Shown here piece by piece: positions 33,256 through 43,788 of a stretch of 64,000 nt of DNA. Under the pieces are notes generated by a model. That model did not search any database. It worked only from the letters and a program-made list of their open reading frames with translations, and was not told the DNA's origin. The stretch's first letter is position 1. Every line of letters begins with the position of its first letter. The stretch is from positions 454,912 to 518,911 of the forward strand of contig NZ_LXVX01000012.1 of the NCBI RefSeq assembly GCF_001650725.1, written 5' to 3'. The translations under genes and the position numbers were made by a program. Source of the stretch: Sphingobium sp. TCM1 (GTDB lineage: Bacteria; Pseudomonadota; Alphaproteobacteria; Sphingomonadales; Sphingomonadaceae).

Positions 33256-35991
33256 TCAGGCCAGCGCACCGTGGCAATGCTTGTATTTCTGGCCCGATCC
33301 GCACGGACAGGGCGCGTTGCGGCTGATGTCGAGATTGGCGAACTCGCCTGGCGATGCCGGGGCGAGCGCCGCACGCGGGATCGTCGTCGTGATGCCGCCC
33401 AGCTGCCCAGCATCGATATCGGCGCTGTTGTCCTCGCCCGAAAACGGATCGATGTGCGTGGTGATGAAATCGGGCAGCACCGGCAGGCCATAATCCTGGA
33501 TCGGCGGCTGCTCCATCCGGAACTGCACCCGCGCGATCGACCCGGTCACATCCTCGCGGATATTTTCCAGCATCCGCTCGAACAGGGCGAAGGCTTCCTG
33601 CTTATATTCGTTGATCGGCGTCTTCTGAGCATAGGCGCGCAGATGGACGACCTGGCGCAGCGCGTCCAGCGTCGCCAGATGCTCCTTCCAGTGATGGTCC
33701 AGGCTCTGAAGCAGGATCGACTTCTCGATCATGTGCCAGTCGGCCGCGTCGATCTCCTTGACCTTCTCGGCCACGGCTTCGTCGGCCAGGGCGACCAGGC
33801 GTTCCTCGATCATTTCGGGATCGACGGCATCCTCGGCCAGCCAGGCATCAAAATCAGGTTCCAGGCCCAGGATTTCCGCAGTACGGACCTTGAGACGCTC
33901 CATATCCCATTGTTCGGGATAGGTGCCCGGCGGGCAGGATGCACCGACCAGATCGTTGACCGTTTCATGCCGCATGTCGGCGACGACATCGTCCACCGTG
34001 TCGGCATCCATGATGTCGCTGCGCTGTTCGTAGATGACCTTGCGCTGGTCGTTCATCACATCGTCATATTCGACGACCTGCTTGCGAATGTCGTAGTTGC
34101 GCGCCTCGACCTTCTTCTGCGCGGTCTCGATGGCCTTGCTGAGCCATTTGGACGGCGGCAGCGCCTCGCCATCCTCCAGATTGGAGCGGATCATCTTCGC
34201 GAACATCGTGTCCGGGCCGAAGATACGCATCAGGTCGTCGTCGAGGCTCAGATAGAAGCGCGACAGGCCGGGGTCGCCCTGACGGCCCGAACGGCCGCGC
34301 AGCTGATTGTCGATGCGGCGGCTTTCATGCCGCTCGGTCGCCAGCACGAACAGGCCGCCGGCGGCCAGCACTTCCTGCTTCTCCGCCTCGATCTCGGCCT
34401 CGATCCGGGCGATGGCCGCTTCGCGCTCCGGCCCTTCGGGCATGTCGCGCAGTTCGTCCTCGACCCGCATCTCCAGATTGCCGCCCAGCTTGATGTCGGT
34501 GCCGCGCCCGGCCATGTTGGTGGCGATCGTAACCGCGCCCTTGCGGCCCGCCTGCGCCACGATATGCGCCTCGCTCTCATGGAAGCGGGCGTTGAGGACC
34601 GCGTGCTTGACGCCTTCCTGGTTGAGGAATTCGGACAGCATTTCCGATTTCTCGATCGACACCGTGCCGACCAGCACCGGCTGCCCCTTGAGCTGATGCT
34701 CCTTGATGGTCCGCGCGATCCCGCGGAACTTGTCTTCCAGATTCTTGTAGAAACTGTCTTCCTCGTCGACGCGCTGCACCGGCCGGTTGGTCGGGATGGT
34801 GACGACGTTCATCTTGTAGATTTCGTAGAATTCGGTCGCCTCGGTCGCGGCCGTGCCGGTCATGCCGCCCAGCTTGGGGTACATGCGGAAATAATTCTGG
34901 AAGGTGATCGAGGCGAGCGTCTGATTTTCCGGCTCGATATTCACCGCTTCCTTGGCCTCCACCGCCTGGTGCAGACCGTCCGACCAGCGACGGCCGTCCA
35001 TCATGCGGCCGGTAAACTCGTCGATGATGACGACCTTGCCGTCCTTGACGATATAGTCGATGTCGCGGCGGAACATCACGTTCGCGCGTAGCGCCTGGTT
35101 CACATGGTGGACGACGGCGGTATTCTCGAAATCATAGAGGTTCGCGCCCTGAAGCAGGCCCGCCTGCTCCAGCAGCCGCTCGATCTTCTCGGTGCCGTCC
35201 TCGGTCAGCGTGACGCTGCGCTGCTTCTCGTCCTTCTCATAGTCGGATTCGGTGATCTGCTTCACGATCGCATCGACCGCGACATAGAGTTCCGACTTGT
35301 CGTCGGTCGGGCCGGAGATGATGAGCGGCGTGCGCGCCTCGTCGATCAGGATCGAGTCCACCTCATCGACGATCGCGTAATTGAACGGCCGCTGGACCAT
35401 CGAGCCGCGGTCATATTTCATATTGTCGCGCAGATAGTCGAAGCCGAGTTCGTTGTTCGTCGCGTAGGTGATGTCGGCCGCATAGGCCTCGCGCCGCTGG
35501 TCCTCGCTGATGTTCGGCACGATGACGCCGGTGGTGAGGCCGAGGAAGCGATAGACCTGACCCATCCATTCGCAGTCGCGGGTAGCGAGATAGTCGTTCA
35601 CGGTGACGACGTGAACGCCCTTCCCCTCCAGCGCATTGAGATAGGTGGCGAGCGTCGCGACCAGGGTCTTGCCCTCACCAGTGCGCATTTCGGCAATCTC
35701 GCCGCGATGCAGCACGATGCCACCCACCATCTGCACGTCGAAATGCCGCATTCCCAGAACGCGGACGGACGCTTCGCGGACCGTGGCGAAGGCCTCCGGC
35801 AGCAGGTCGTCGAGCGTCTCGCCGGCAGCCAGCCGTTCGCGGAATCGCGCCGTCTGAGCCGCCAGATCCTCGTCGCTCAGCGCCTGGACCGCAGGTTCGA
35901 ACGAGGCGATCTTGTCGACGATCTTGCCCAGCGACTTCACATAACGTTCGTTGGACGATCCGAAGATGGACTTGGCGAGTGCGCCGAACAT
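33256..35991 (-). CDS. secA: Preprotein translocase ATPase SecA
   Basis: Motor ATPase that pushes unfolded preproteins through SecYEG. It is 911 aa, the usual length. Walker A is [19 protein letters not shown]-like box [19 protein letters not shown], motif III/IV region SGMTGTA-like [14 protein letters not shown], and [12 protein letters not shown] plus [12 protein letters not shown] in the second RecA fold. The C-terminal zinc tail is [17 protein letters not shown] (CxCx8CH), for SecB binding. The start at 35991 ([11 protein letters not shown]) is the family N-terminus; the 22 codons upstream are not conserved. Confidence 0.98.
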   Translation of the reverse strand: MFGALAKSIFGSSNERYVKSLGKIVDKIASFEPAVQALSDEDLAAQTARFRERLAAGETLDDLLPEAFATVREASVRVLGMRHFDVQMVGGIVLHRGEIAEMRTGEGKTLVATLATYLNALEGKGVHVVTVNDYLATRDCEWMGQVYRFLGLTTGVIVPNISEDQRREAYAADITYATNNELGFDYLRDNMKYDRGSMVQRPFNYAIVDEVDSILIDEARTPLIISGPTDDKSELYVAVDAIVKQITESDYEKDEKQRSVTLTEDGTEKIERLLEQAGLLQGANLYDFENTAVVHHVNQALRANVMFRRDIDYIVKDGKVVIIDEFTGRMMDGRRWSDGLHQAVEAKEAVNIEPENQTLASITFQNYFRMYPKLGGMTGTAATEATEFYEIYKMNVVTIPTNRPVQRVDEEDSFYKNLEDKFRGIARTIKEHQLKGQPVLVGTVSIEKSEMLSEFLNQEGVKHAVLNARFHESEAHIVAQAGRKGAVTIATNMAGRGTDIKLGGNLEMRVEDELRDMPEGPEREAAIARIEAEIEAEKQEVLAAGGLFVLATERHESRRIDNQLRGRSGRQGDPGLSRFYLSLDDDLMRIFGPDTMFAKMIRSNLEDGEALPPSKWLSKAIETAQKKVEARNYDIRKQVVEYDDVMNDQRKVIYEQRSDIMDADTVDDVVADMRHETVNDLVGASCPPGTYPEQWDMERLKVRTAEILGLEPDFDAWLAEDAVDPEMIEERLVALADEAVAEKVKEIDAADWHMIEKSILLQSLDHHWKEHLATLDALRQVVHLRAYAQKTPINEYKQEAFALFERMLENIREDVTGSIARVQFRMEQPPIQDYGLPVLPDFITTHIDPFSGEDNSADIDAGQLGGITTTIPRAALAPASPGEFANLDISRNAPCPCGSGQKYKHCHGALA

Positions 35992-36126
35992 GAGCTCTCC
36001 CTGAGCGAAAAAGACTGAAGGCGTAAGCGCCGACGCCGATGAACAATTGTGCGGCAAATAGGGATCGGTCGCCCGAACGTCAATTCAGCGCCGTCCTTCC
36101 GGGCGCGGAAATGACGTACAGTGCAA

Positions 36127-37188
36127 TTAATCATCTGCCGATCGAGGCGCGAGTTCGTCAAGAATCTCGAGCCATCGCGCGGCGATGCGCTGTCGGCCGT
36201 AATTCCGATCCAGATATTCCCGCGCCCGCAACAGCCTGGCCTGCTCCCCTTCCCAATCGAACGCGTAGCGGGAAAGTCCGTCCTGCCAGTCGTCCAGGGC
36301 GATGTAGGGCCTCAACTCCTCGTAGGATTCGATCGAATCCGCGATGACCCCAAGCCCCGCCAGAATGGCGGTCGCAGGGCGATTGATCGATTTGCCCAGA
36401 GTATAATCATTGCGGGATACCGGTACGATCGCCACGCGATGCAGCTTGAGCGCCGCGGGAAAGCTCACCAGCGACCAGGGCATGTAGAAGCTGGGAATCC
36501 CCCATCCGGCCGACGCCTGGCGGTAGACGGCCGGCTTGTTGTTGATGATGGTCAGCGTAACCGGATGCGTGGCAGCGAACTGGCGCAACTGGGCGACCGC
36601 ATCGTCCAGTTGGCCGACCCCGGCGATGCCCGCCATGTTGTTGCCGAACCAGACGATATGGAGAGCCTGAGGGTGGCTCGCCAGAAAGGATTGCAGGCGC
36701 ACGAGATGGTACCGTTCCGTGATCGACAGGCGCCGTGTCGACAGGGTGGAGATGTCCTCAAGCATATCGGGAATGACCCGGATGCGCCCCTCTATCTCCG
36801 GGGTCGAGGCGACGAGCAACTGCCCCATCATCTTGGTCGGTACCGTGACCAGGTCCGCCTGAGCGAGAAGGCTGCTGGTGCGCTGTCCATGGTGCGCCGA
36901 TCCCTTCACCCGGTTATTGGCGAAGCGATTGTCGCAAATGTCGAATATCAGCCTGCAACCGGCCTTTTGCGCGGCCTTCGTCGCCTTGACCGCGCCCCGT
37001 CCGAACGCCTTGGAGATGATGACGGCGTCGAGACCTTTCGGTCCCGTCAGCTTGGGATAGCGGCGCACATCCACGCCCGCCTCGCGCAGCACGGCCATCG
37101 GCTCCAGCACGCGCAACCGAATACTGGCCTTCTTTCGGGAATAGCGTTTGGCGTAGAAGGCGAAGCGGCGATTGCCGGTGACTGTCAT
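36127..37188 (-). CDS. Glycosyltransferase-like (GT-B fold) protein
   Basis: 353 aa, no signal peptide. The N-terminal half begins RRFAFYAKRYSRKKASIRLR and includes KGLDAVIISKAFG, RLIFDICDNRFANN and LAQADLVTVPTKMMGQLLVA, resembling the acceptor domain of GT4-type enzymes. The C-terminal half has IRVIPDMLED, HIVWFGNNMAG, and a GT-B style tail (GKSINRPATAILAGLGVIADSIESYEEL) with the donor-site-like pattern. A surface polysaccharide or glycoconjugate role is possible, but there are no polysaccharide genes around it. It is divergent from argJ and has no operon partner. Confidence 0.6.
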   Translation of the reverse strand: MTVTGNRRFAFYAKRYSRKKASIRLRVLEPMAVLREAGVDVRRYPKLTGPKGLDAVIISKAFGRGAVKATKAAQKAGCRLIFDICDNRFANNRVKGSAHHGQRTSSLLAQADLVTVPTKMMGQLLVASTPEIEGRIRVIPDMLEDISTLSTRRLSITERYHLVRLQSFLASHPQALHIVWFGNNMAGIAGVGQLDDAVAQLRQFAATHPVTLTIINNKPAVYRQASAGWGIPSFYMPWSLVSFPAALKLHRVAIVPVSRNDYTLGKSINRPATAILAGLGVIADSIESYEELRPYIALDDWQDGLSRYAFDWEGEQARLLRAREYLDRNYGRQRIAARWLEILDELAPRSADD

Positions 37189-37321
37189 GGAAAGCTGCAC
37201 TCGTGATGATGGCGCCTTATGCCTCCGGCGTCGTGATGAACACAAGCAGCTATGCGTCATTTTCGACCGAAGCCGTGCAGCAAGGCTGGCAATCGGCGGC
37301 GGCTCATCTTATGGCGGCGGC

Positions 37322-38545
37322 ATGGAAAAATCGCCTCTCGCTCCAGCCGCCTTTCCGTCCCTTCCCGCCATCGGCGGCGTCACGCTGCGCGTCGCCCGCG
37401 CGGGGTACAAGGCGTGGGAGCGCTGCGACCTGACCTATGTCGAACTGGACGCCGGCACCGCCGTCGCGGGGGTCACGACCCAGAGCAAATGCCCCTCGCC
37501 CGAAGTCGAATGGTGCCGTGACGCCATTCCTCTCGGCGCCGCGCGGGCTCTGGTGGTGAATGCGGGGAACGCCAACGCCTTTACCGGCCATCGCGGCCGC
37601 GCGGCGGTGGAGGCGATCGCGGCGAAGGTCGCCAATCACCTGTCCTGCCAGCCGTCGGACGTGTTCATCTCCTCGACCGGGGTGATCGGCGTGCCCTTGC
37701 CGGTCGACAAGGCCGAAGCGGGCCTGGACGCCGCGTTCACCGCCGCGCCCTGCGGCTGGGAAGAGGCCGCCACCACCATCGGCACCACCGACACCTATCC
37801 GAAGGGAGCATCGGCCTCCGCCATGATCGGCGACACGCGGGTCGAACTGGTCGGCATCATCAAGGGGTCCGGCATGATCGCGCCCGACATGGCAACGATG
37901 CTGGGCTATATCTTCACTGACGCGGCGATCGACCCCGCTTTGCTCCAGCAGATGCTGTCGACGGCCAACAAACGCACATTCTCCTGCATCACCGTGGACA
38001 GCGACACCTCCACCAGCGACACCGTCCTGGCCTTCGCGACCGGCAAGGCGGGCAATGCGCCGCTGACCGACATGGACGATGCGGGCGCTGACGCCTTTCA
38101 CGCGGCGCTGAGCGATCTTTGCCGCCATCTCGCCCATCTGGTGGTGCGCGACGGCGAAGGGGCCACCAAGTTCGTGGAGATCAGCGTGGACGGCGCGGTC
38201 AGCGACGAGAGCGCGCACCGCATCGGCCTGTCGATCGCCAATTCGCCGCTGGTCAAGACCGCGATCGCGGGCGAGGATGCCAATTGGGGCCGCGTGGTCG
38301 CCGCCATCGGCAAGGCGGGCGAGCCGGCGGATCGCGACAAGCTGTCGATCCGGTTCGGCAGCACGCAGGTCGCGACCGGCGGCCTGGCAGTAGAAGGCTA
38401 TGACGAGGCACCCGTCGCGGCGCACCTGAAAGGACAGGACATCGTCATCGGCGTCGAGCTGGGCCTGGGCGAAGGACGCGCGACCATCTGGACCTGCGAC
38501 CTGACCCATGGTTACATCTCCATCAACGCCGACTATCGCAGCTAG
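37322..38545 (+). CDS. argJ: Bifunctional ornithine acetyltransferase / N-acetylglutamate synthase
   Basis: Recycles the acetyl group in arginine biosynthesis (N-acetylornithine + glutamate) and can acetylate glutamate from acetyl-CoA. It is 407 aa. The autoproteolytic site is in GSGMIAPDMATMLGYIFTDA, where the Thr after the Ala becomes the N-terminal nucleophile of the beta chain. Also present: VVNAGNANAFTG, SSTGVIGVPLP, TVDSDTSTSDT and GEDANWGRVVAAIGKAG. The start at 37322 (MEKSPLAPAAF) is preferred to upstream open frame lacking conservation. The inositol phosphatase and GST genes follow at 13 and 11 bp. Confidence 0.96.
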   Translation: MEKSPLAPAAFPSLPAIGGVTLRVARAGYKAWERCDLTYVELDAGTAVAGVTTQSKCPSPEVEWCRDAIPLGAARALVVNAGNANAFTGHRGRAAVEAIAAKVANHLSCQPSDVFISSTGVIGVPLPVDKAEAGLDAAFTAAPCGWEEAATTIGTTDTYPKGASASAMIGDTRVELVGIIKGSGMIAPDMATMLGYIFTDAAIDPALLQQMLSTANKRTFSCITVDSDTSTSDTVLAFATGKAGNAPLTDMDDAGADAFHAALSDLCRHLAHLVVRDGEGATKFVEISVDGAVSDESAHRIGLSIANSPLVKTAIAGEDANWGRVVAAIGKAGEPADRDKLSIRFGSTQVATGGLAVEGYDEAPVAAHLKGQDIVIGVELGLGEGRATIWTCDLTHGYISINADYRS

Positions 38546-38558
38546 GAAGGCGCGGCGG

Positions 38559-39356
38559 ATGCTGTTCGAACTGCATGAACCGGTCGTCGCGCTGATGCGC
38601 GAAGTGGGGCGCGACATCGTGATGCCGCGCTACCGCAATCTCGCCGCTCATGAGATCAGCGAGAAGGCGGCCGACGATTTCGTCACCGTCGCCGACCGGG
38701 AAAGCGAGTTGCGGCTCGCGGAGGGGCTGTCGGATATCCTGCCGGAAGCGGGCATCATCGGCGAGGAAGCCTGCGCCGCCGACCCCGCCATATTGGAACG
38801 GGCGGGCGAAGGGTTGAACTGGATCATCGACCCGATCGACGGAACCGGCAATTTCGCGGCGGGCCAACCGCCCTTCGGCATCATGGTGTCGCTGGCCGAT
38901 GGCGGGACGACGCTGGCCGGATGGATATTGGACCCGCTGACCGGCCGCCTGTGCCATGCGATGCTGGGCGGCGGCAGCCATATCGACGGCGAACATGTCC
39001 AGGCGCGGGAGAGCGGCGGCGACATACCGATCGCGGCACTGGCGGTCTATTTCATGTCGCCCGAGGAGCGGACCGACATCCAGCGCCGTTCGCAGGCCAG
39101 CTTCACGCTGGTGGATATTCCCCGCTGCGCCGCCGAACAATATCCCCGGCTGGTGCTGGGGCAGAATGACGTGTCGGTGTTCGCGCGGACCTTGCCCTGG
39201 GATCATGCGGCGGGCACCCTGTTCGTCAATGAAGCGGGCGGCTGTTGCCAGCGGATCGACGGAACGCCCTATGTCGTGGGTGATCTGCGCCGCGGGCTGA
39301 TGGGCGCGTCCTCGCCCCGCCTGTGGGACCGGGCGGCGTCGATATTGTTCGGATAG
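38559..39356 (+). CDS. Inositol monophosphatase-family phosphatase
   Basis: 265 aa Mg-dependent phosphatase. Metal-site motifs: GIIGEEACAADP, NWIIDPIDGTGNFAAG (DPIDGT) and LPWDHAAGTLFVNEAGG (WDHAAG), with the N-terminal DFVTVADRESE. The family includes myo-inositol-1-phosphatase, histidinol-phosphatase (HisN) and CysQ; these motifs do not decide between them. The start at 38559 has the AGGAAGG ribosome-binding site at 38544-38550, inside the argJ stop region. Position after argJ makes an amino-acid role such as histidinol phosphate phosphatase plausible but unproven. Confidence 0.88.
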   Translation: MLFELHEPVVALMREVGRDIVMPRYRNLAAHEISEKAADDFVTVADRESELRLAEGLSDILPEAGIIGEEACAADPAILERAGEGLNWIIDPIDGTGNFAAGQPPFGIMVSLADGGTTLAGWILDPLTGRLCHAMLGGGSHIDGEHVQARESGGDIPIAALAVYFMSPEERTDIQRRSQASFTLVDIPRCAAEQYPRLVLGQNDVSVFARTLPWDHAAGTLFVNEAGGCCQRIDGTPYVVGDLRRGLMGASSPRLWDRAASILFG

Positions 39357-39367
39357 AGGGATCGGGA

Positions 39368-39976
39368 ATGCTGACCATCTGGGGACGGCTGAATTCGCAC
39401 AATGTGAAGAAGGTCGTCTGGTTCGCGGACGAGATCGGCCTGCCCCATGTCCGCCATGACGTGGGCGGCGCGTTCGGCATGGACGCGACCTATCTCGCCA
39501 GGAACCCCAATGCGCTGATCCCGACAATCGAGGATGGCGACCTGACCCTGTGGGAATCCAACGCCATCCTGCGCTATCTGGCGGCGCGCCACGCCCCTGC
39601 GCTATGGCCGGCCGATCCGGTCGAAAGGGCGCAAGGGGACAAGTGGATGGACTGGCAGTTCGCCTTCGCCGATGCACAGCGGGACGCCTTCCTGCAACTG
39701 GTGCGGACGCCCGATGGACAGCGAAATGGACAGTTGATCGCGAAGTCGGCCCAAGCGACGGGCGCGGCGATGCTGGTCCTCGACCAAGCGCTGGCCGCCC
39801 AGCCATGGCTTTCAGGTGTCCATTTCGGTGTCGCGGATGTGCCAATGGGTGTTTACGCCCACACCTGGTTCACATTGGCTATCGAGCGGCCCGACGTGCC
39901 GCATGTGCGCGCCTGGTATGACCGGCTGCGCGAGCGGCCGGCCTATGCCTGGTCGGTGATGATCCCGCTGACATAG
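39368..39976 (+). CDS. Glutathione S-transferase family protein
   Basis: 202 aa. Thioredoxin-like N-terminal domain (LTIWGRLNSHNVKKVVWFADEIGLP) with the conserved NALIPTIEDGDLTLWESNAILRYLAAR covering the cis-Pro and the glutathione-binding ES pair. The alpha-helical C-terminal domain has HFGVADVPMGVYAHTWF. The start at 39368 has GGGA just upstream. It is the third gene of the argJ cluster. The substrate (detoxification, isomerisation) cannot be deduced. Confidence 0.9.
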   Translation: MLTIWGRLNSHNVKKVVWFADEIGLPHVRHDVGGAFGMDATYLARNPNALIPTIEDGDLTLWESNAILRYLAARHAPALWPADPVERAQGDKWMDWQFAFADAQRDAFLQLVRTPDGQRNGQLIAKSAQATGAAMLVLDQALAAQPWLSGVHFGVADVPMGVYAHTWFTLAIERPDVPHVRAWYDRLRERPAYAWSVMIPLT

Positions 39977-39998
39977 GCCAGTCGCCGGCCTGACCTGA

Positions 39999-40319
39999 TT
40001 ACAGGACGCTTTCGATCCAGCCCTTGAGCGCACTCTTGGGCGCGGCGCCGACCTTGGTCGCGCTGACTTCGCCATTCTTGAACAGGATCATCGTCGGGAT
40101 GCCGCGAACGCCATACTGACCGGGCGCGTCGGGATTTTCGTCGATGTTGATCTTGGCGATCGTGACCTTGTCCGCCAGTTCCTCAGAGATTTCCTCCAGG
40201 GCCGGGCCGATCATCTTGCACGGACCGCACCATTCGGCCCAGAAATCGACGAGCACGGGCTTATCGGAATCGATCACGTCCGCCTTGAAGCTGACGTCGG
40301 TAACTGCCTTTGTGGCCAT
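39999..40319 (-). CDS. trxA: Thioredoxin 1
   Basis: 106 aa disulfide reductant of the cytoplasm. The active site is [16 protein letters not shown] (WCGPC), with the cis-Pro loop [15 protein letters not shown]. It supplies electrons to ribonucleotide reductase, methionine sulfoxide reductase and peroxiredoxins. The start at 40319 gives the normal N-terminus [11 protein letters not shown]. It follows addA on the same strand after 28 bp, the usual position of trxA in alphaproteobacterial addAB clusters, and converges on the GST gene with a 22 bp gap. Confidence 0.98.
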   Translation of the reverse strand: MATKAVTDVSFKADVIDSDKPVLVDFWAEWCGPCKMIGPALEEISEELADKVTIAKINIDENPDAPGQYGVRGIPTMILFKNGEVSATKVGAAPKSALKGWIESVL

Positions 40320-40347
40320 ATCGGAAACTCCTTTGGTTGGGCGATAT

Positions 40348-43300
40348 CTAGGATGCGCGTGTGTCCGGCTCAACCGGCCAGAGCGGCAAATTCTCCTGCG
40401 CGGGGACAAAGCCCGGCTTGTGGCGCGCGAGCAGGTCGGGGGGCAGGGTCAGCAGGTGCGGGCCGCTGGTGTAGAGAAGCCCGGCCTTGATCGTCCGACC
40501 CGGAAAGATGACTTCGAGCGCGGCGACATAGGCAGCCATCTGCCGCACATGCGCGAGCGGCGCGTCATCGGGTGATTGCGGGACGATGCGGCCGGTCTTG
40601 AAATCCACCAGCTGGACATGATCGTCGCCAATGTGCAGCCGGTCCACCGTTCCGGCGATCACGGCCTCCCCCACCACGGCGGCGATCGGCGCTTCGGCCA
40701 GCGCATCCGGGGCGAACAGGTCGGCGAAGGCGGGAGCCTCGATCACGCGCAGGGCCTGGTCCATGACATCGCGGCGGACGGCGGCGTCTCCTGCACCCTG
40801 CTGCGCCAGCCAGCGGTCGGCGGCATCCCGACGACGGTCGGCCGGCAGGTCGGGCAGGCGCTCGAACAGGCGATGGAGCCAGCGGCCTCGCTCGGCCGCC
40901 GCGCGCATGGCGGGAGACGGCGGCGGATAGGGCACGTCGTCCTCGACCGCGGCGGAAGGCGCGAGTGGCCGGGGCGGGCGGGCCTCGACCGGCGCGGGTG
41001 CGTGCAGCCATGCCGGTTCCTGGATGACCGGCGGCGCCTCGCCCGATTCGCGCTCCGCCTTGCGCGCGGGCAATGCCTCTGTCCCCCGCCAGCGCCGGGT
41101 GGCGCCCCACAGCGGGTCCGCCTCCCATTCGGCGCCGAGCGAAACCAGGGCGGCCTCCACCGCCGCGAACCAGCTTTCGGGCTTGACCTCCCCCTTGGCG
41201 CGCGGTCCCAGCGCGCCCGCGACGACCAGCTTTTCTTCCGCCCGGGTGAGCGCGACATAGAGCAGCCGCCAATGTTCGCGACGCTCCTCCGCCGCGGCCT
41301 GTTCGGCGACATCGCCGATCGGCCCCTGCCGCTCGCCTTTGCGTGGCGCGATTATCGGAAGGCCGTTCCATTCGAGCGAATCGGCGCGCTGGCCGGCATC
41401 CGGGTCCATGCACGCATCCGCGAGAATGACGATAGGCGCCTGTAGCCCCTTGGCGCCATGCACCGTCAGCAGTCGCAGCATGTCGCCCTGCCCTGCGGCA
41501 TCGCGGACGATCTCCACCTCGCCCCGGTCGAACCAGTCGATGAACCGCTGGAGCGAGGGATGCGCCTCCCCTTCGAAGGCCAGCGCGGCGTTCAGCAATT
41601 CCTCGATAGGGTCCGCAGCCTCAATCCCCAGCCGTTCCACCAGGCGCCGGCGGCCGTCGATCGGGCCCGACAATATCGCCTCGAGATAGCGATAGGGTGT
41701 CGTGAAGTCGGCGGCGGCGAGCAGGCCGCGCAACGGCGCGAGCTGCGCATCCGACAATGTCTGGTTGAGATGCCGCCACAGCGGAACCCTGCGGCCGATC
41801 AGCCGCTCCATCAGTTCGTCCTGGCTCCATCCGATGAGCGGCGACACCAGGAGCGAGGCGAGGTTCAGTTCATCGTCCGGCTGCACCGCGAAACGAAGCG
41901 CCGCGAGCAGATCGCGCACGGCCAGCGGCGCGTTGAGGCGGAGGCGGTCGATGCCGGCGACCGCGACCTGTTCCTCATAGAGGCGCGCGACGATCAGGCG
42001 CGCCAGTTCGCTGCGGCGCCGGACCAGGATCATGATGTCGCCCGCCCGCACGGGCCGTCCCCGGCTTTCGAGCATCAGGCCATCGTCGATCCATTGCCGG
42101 ATCTGGCCGGCGATCCGGGCGGCGAGGACGCGCTCCTGATCGGCGACCCAGTCTTCCTCGCCTTCCGCCTCCTCGGACAGGTTGGCGACCACGGGCTTCC
42201 ACAGCAGCACTTCGCCGGGATGGCGGTTCGCGCTGATGTGCCGCACGTCCCCCGGCTCCAACCCCAGCCGTTCGGCGCGGAGCGTGGCGATGGTGCGATC
42301 CACCACGTCCAGGACCGCCGGCGTAGACCGGAAGCTCTGGTCCAGCGAGAGGTTGAAGAAATCATGCCCGGAGCTGACGGCATCATGCTGGAACAGGATC
42401 TGCGCGGCGGCAAAATTGGCCGGACTGGTGCCCTGAAAGCCGAAGATCGCCTGCTTGAAGTCGCCAACGGTGAAGATGGTGCGGACCTTTTGGCCCGCTT
42501 CCCATTCATTAGCGAAAAATTCCTCCGCCAATGTGCGGACGATCCGCCATTGCGCGGCGTTGGTATCCTGCGCCTCGTCCACCAATATATGGTCGATGCG
42601 CTGGTCCAGCTTGTAGCGGATCCACTCGGCGATGCCGTCCTGTTCCAGCAGGCGTGCGGTGCGGGCGATCAGGTCGTCGAAATCGACCGCGCCTGCCAGC
42701 ACCTTGGCCTGCGCATAGTCGCGCGCATAGGCCCGTCCGGCATGGAGCGCCTGCGCCAGGAGCGCGGCATAGTCCGCGCGCAGCTTGACGGCGATCATCT
42801 CGCGGCATCGGTCGTGGAGCCGCGCCGCCATCTCCAGATAGCCGTCGACCGGCGGCACCCAGCCCTTGGCATCGATCAGGTCGCCATCGGCTTTCGCCCA
42901 GGCGCGATGCAGGTCCGCAAGCCCGGCCGCCCTGGCCGCAGGATCGAGCGCCCGCCAGGCCGCGATCCGGTCGCACCGCTCCAGACCCCGCCCCTTGCCC
43001 CATTCGACATTGGCGCGGACGATGCCATCGAGCGTCCGCATGTCGAACAGGGCGTCGGAACATTGTTCGCCGAGCCATTCATCTATGTCGCCGTCGGGAA
43101 GGCCGAGTTCGGATGCCAGCCAGGGGGCGATGGAGTCCGGCAGGGTCTCCAGCGCCTCCCCCGAACCCGCGCAGCGTAGCAGGAAGCGTTCGGCGCCGCC
43201 TTCTCCCAGCCGCAGACTGAGCGCCTGGAGCGCGCCGATCAGGCGTTCGTCACCCTGCTCCTGCGCCCGCACGGACAGATCGGCCAGCGTCGCGCGGGCG

Positions 43301-43788
43301 AGGCTCGCCTGCTCGCGCTGGTCCATGGGGCGGAAGCCGGGCGCAAGGTCCGCCTCCAGCGGAAAGGCGGCGAGCAATTGCTGGCAGAAGCCATGAATGG
43401 TCTGGATGCGCAGGCCGCCGCCGGTCGACTCCAGCACCTCGGCAAAGAGCCGGCGCGCCTTGTCCTGCATCGCCGGATCATGGTCCTCGCCCAGTGCCAT
43501 CAGGTCCGCGGCCAGGGCGGGACCATCCATCTGGACCCACCCGGCCAGCCGGTCATGGATGCGATCCGCCATTTCCGCCGCGCCCGCCTTTGTGAAGGTG
43601 AGGCAGAGGATATTTTCCGGTCGCACCCCTTGAAGCAGGAGGCGGAACACGCGCGCGGTCAGCACATGGGTCTTGCCGGTGCCGGCCGATGCCGACAGCC
43701 AGACATGGGCGGCGGGGGCGGCCGCGCGCGCCTGATCGCCGAGCAGACGCTGCAAGGGGCGGGGCCGGTCAGCCATCGTCGCGACCAT
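40348..43788 (-). CDS. addA: Double-strand break repair helicase-nuclease AddA
   Basis: UvrD-like helicase plus RecB-type nuclease that resects DNA ends with AddB for RecA loading. It is 1146 aa. Walker A is [34 protein letters not shown] is motif Ia and [15 protein letters not shown] motif [20 protein letters not shown] and [15 protein letters not shown] are C-terminal helicase motifs. The nuclease domain at the C-terminus has [23 protein letters not shown] (D-x-K). The start at 43788 has a GGAGGA ribosome-binding site 5 bases upstream and overlaps the addB stop by 20 bp; a second ATG lies at 43776. Confidence 0.97.
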   Translation of the reverse strand: MVATMADRPRPLQRLLGDQARAAAPAAHVWLSASAGTGKTHVLTARVFRLLLQGVRPENILCLTFTKAGAAEMADRIHDRLAGWVQMDGPALAADLMALGEDHDPAMQDKARRLFAEVLESTGGGLRIQTIHGFCQQLLAAFPLEADLAPGFRPMDQREQASLARATLADLSVRAQEQGDERLIGALQALSLRLGEGGAERFLLRCAGSGEALETLPDSIAPWLASELGLPDGDIDEWLGEQCSDALFDMRTLDGIVRANVEWGKGRGLERCDRIAAWRALDPAARAAGLADLHRAWAKADGDLIDAKGWVPPVDGYLEMAARLHDRCREMIAVKLRADYAALLAQALHAGRAYARDYAQAKVLAGAVDFDDLIARTARLLEQDGIAEWIRYKLDQRIDHILVDEAQDTNAAQWRIVRTLAEEFFANEWEAGQKVRTIFTVGDFKQAIFGFQGTSPANFAAAQILFQHDAVSSGHDFFNLSLDQSFRSTPAVLDVVDRTIATLRAERLGLEPGDVRHISANRHPGEVLLWKPVVANLSEEAEGEEDWVADQERVLAARIAGQIRQWIDDGLMLESRGRPVRAGDIMILVRRRSELARLIVARLYEEQVAVAGIDRLRLNAPLAVRDLLAALRFAVQPDDELNLASLLVSPLIGWSQDELMERLIGRRVPLWRHLNQTLSDAQLAPLRGLLAAADFTTPYRYLEAILSGPIDGRRRLVERLGIEAADPIEELLNAALAFEGEAHPSLQRFIDWFDRGEVEIVRDAAGQGDMLRLLTVHGAKGLQAPIVILADACMDPDAGQRADSLEWNGLPIIAPRKGERQGPIGDVAEQAAAEERREHWRLLYVALTRAEEKLVVAGALGPRAKGEVKPESWFAAVEAALVSLGAEWEADPLWGATRRWRGTEALPARKAERESGEAPPVIQEPAWLHAPAPVEARPPRPLAPSAAVEDDVPYPPPSPAMRAAAERGRWLHRLFERLPDLPADRRRDAADRWLAQQGAGDAAVRRDVMDQALRVIEAPAFADLFAPDALAEAPIAAVVGEAVIAGTVDRLHIGDDHVQLVDFKTGRIVPQSPDDAPLAHVRQMAAYVAALEVIFPGRTIKAGLLYTSGPHLLTLPPDLLARHKPGFVPAQENLPLWPVEPDTRAS